From NCBI RefSeq assembly GCF_017562075.2, contig NC_054083.1:30041558-30105557 (forward strand): a DNA stretch of 64,000 bases, in the 5' to 3' direction. This DNA is from Anopheles merus (taxonomy: Eukaryota > Arthropoda > Insecta > Diptera > Culicidae). The notes under the pieces were generated by a model, which did no database searches, had not been told where the DNA came from, and was given only the letters and a program-made list of their open reading frames with translations. The translations under genes and the position numbers were made by a program. Positions 62,800 to 64,000 of this stretch are shown here, piece after piece (the first letter of the stretch is position 1; each line of letters opens with the position of its first letter).

Positions 62800-63983
62800 G
62801 TGTGTGTGCGCCATTATAACGCGCGTTCCGTGCGTGTCGCGTGCGTGCCGTTTCTCTTCCACCATTGCTGAGGGCGCGCTGGTAAGAGGAATACAAAAAA
62901 TAAAGTTAATGTGCTGGCATGTATGTAGTACGACACACGGAGGAGGACGACGACGACGACGACGCAACGGCGTAGAATTCGAGCGAATTTTCTGCCCGCG
63001 GTCACTCATTCTCTGAATCGGGGCTTTGGTTTTGTGCGACGAACTCACGTCGCTTTCGGTGGCGCTGCGAGAGTTTTGTGCTCTGCAAAGCAAGAGGGAG
63101 AAGGCGAGAGCGCTGAGCGCCCTGTCGTTTTGCTCGCTCGCTCTCTTTCTCGCCCGTTCTGGCGAAGGGCGCACTCGCTCGCACACCGCTGCCCAACGGT
63201 TCATCAAACAGAAAGGCCGAGAAACGGCACCTTCTTTTCTTGTGCATCCATCTCGCTCCCGCTGCCTGCCATCGTTCGCCTGCGCCTGGCCTGGTGAGTG
63301 CGCGCGTTTCGCCGAACCCAACCGTCGGACCGTGGGCTCGGCACCGGATTGGGGAACGCGCCGCTGAGAGCACGATCGCGCGAACCCAAAAGAGCGCACA
63401 CAGAGCGCGGGCACACATTCTCCGCCCGGTGCTTTGCTGTCGCATTTGGCCTGAGTGCGTTAGTGGCGACGGAGGTACGTCGAGCGTTGATCCGGTGCGA
63501 TTGCGTTTGTTGTTTTTGTTATTGCTGCTCCCAGCACGGCTGTGTACGTACCACCCCTGCCCTGTGCTCACTGTGCTGTGCCCGTGCGCGCACTCCCTTT
63601 CACCTCCTGTTCCCGTGTGTGTGTGTGTGTGGTTGCCGTCTCCGCGCGCTCGTTCACCGTCCATCGCCGCCCCGCGCTCTGTCGTTGCTGGCGGTGGGAC
63701 AGATGTGTGTGATAGTTTTTGGCAATTCATAATTGCGCATGCAAATTCTGTGCGTGTGTGTGCGTATGTGTGCGCGGGATTCTTTGCTTCTCTGCCAGAC
63801 GTGCTCTGTGTCCTTGCAAAGAAAGTGAGAGCACAGGCGGCTAATACTTGCAACCTAACAAGCTGTCCCAGTAGTGGGTGGAAGATGGCCACAGGCGGGC
63901 AGTGTGTGAGGGTGTGACGATTGTAACAAAAAAAAAAAGGAAAATATAGCACGGTGAAACATTTTTGTGTGGTGCCAAAGAAA
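62800..63983 (+). promoter_or_regulatory. CpG-rich promoter / 5' UTR-like block
   Basis: GC-rich and CpG-rich sequence with (GAC)n near 62945-62965, several GT tracts (62793-62809, 63617-63631) and few stops on either strand. It changes to A-rich sequence just before the ATG at 63984. GAG followed by GTACGT at 63476 could be a 5' UTR donor, and CTGTCCCAG near 63872 an acceptor. The long frames here (316 and 225 codons) are composition artefacts. Direction is inferred only from the ATG. Confidence 0.3.
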
Positions 63984-64000
63984 ATGGCTGTGCAAGTTGT
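63984..64000 (+). CDS. Possible first coding codons of a gene leaving the window
   Basis: ATGGCTGTGCAAGTTGT encodes MAVQV and then runs off the end. The context CAAAGAAAATGG fits the insect start consensus well (A at -3, G at +4). It follows a CpG-rich, promoter-like block. Too short to identify; a chance ATG is possible. Confidence 0.25.

Noticed and set aside
63002..63952. 316-codon minus-strand frame
   Set aside because: It lies in CpG-rich, CA/GT-repeat sequence with open frames on the opposite strand as well; it has TH/CVC repeat-derived residues and no motif.

Overview
The window is nuclear DNA of an insect, most likely an Anopheles mosquito. The basis is several copies of a tRNA-derived SINE that matches my memory of the Anopheles family SINE200, short insect-type introns of 55-90 bp with CTAAC branch points, many (GT)n/(CA)n tracts in CpG-tolerant GC-rich blocks, and alternation every 1-3 kb with AT-rich blocks. 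There are no operons, rRNA genes, tRNA genes or CRISPR arrays. Most of the 64 kb is intergenic or intronic. Most open frames longer than 60 codons are artefacts of GC-rich or simple-repeat sequence.

The only long gene I trust is an intronless 335-codon ORF at 45184-46191 (+). It has a coiled coil, an RRM-like middle and an FP C-terminal domain (baculovirus FP25K-like, LINE ORF1p-like). It stands alone, without a reverse transcriptase. About 150 bp downstream, on the other strand, lies a decayed transposase with the PIENFW motif (46346-46750).

Mobile DNA is well represented. There is a 1664-bp Tc1/mariner-type element with ~220-bp inverted repeats and an internal direct-repeat layout (54090-55753). 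There are four SINE copies (9622, 30693, 38013, 53418), two of them with clear target-site duplications. A 353-bp MITE-like element lies at 41726-42078, with a related fragment at 30105-30188.

Several weaker multi-exon models rest on splice sites that keep a reading frame open: minus strand 20927-21398, plus 27466-27661, plus 41001-41182, plus 51018-54025 (107 codons in three exons), and minus 51510-51852, which lies antisense inside the large intron of the previous one. The acceptor at 53860 is followed directly by GTAAGT, with a branch point and pyrimidine tract upstream, which is exactly the form of an insect recursive splice site. It can therefore be read either as a normal exon start or as a ratchet point.

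The right end (about 62800-64000) is a CpG-rich block that looks like a promoter or 5' UTR. It ends in an ATG at 63984 with a good insect start context, so a gene probably begins at the window edge and runs out of it. The rest of the window is AT-rich spacer and GC-rich spacer with microsatellites, described block by block.
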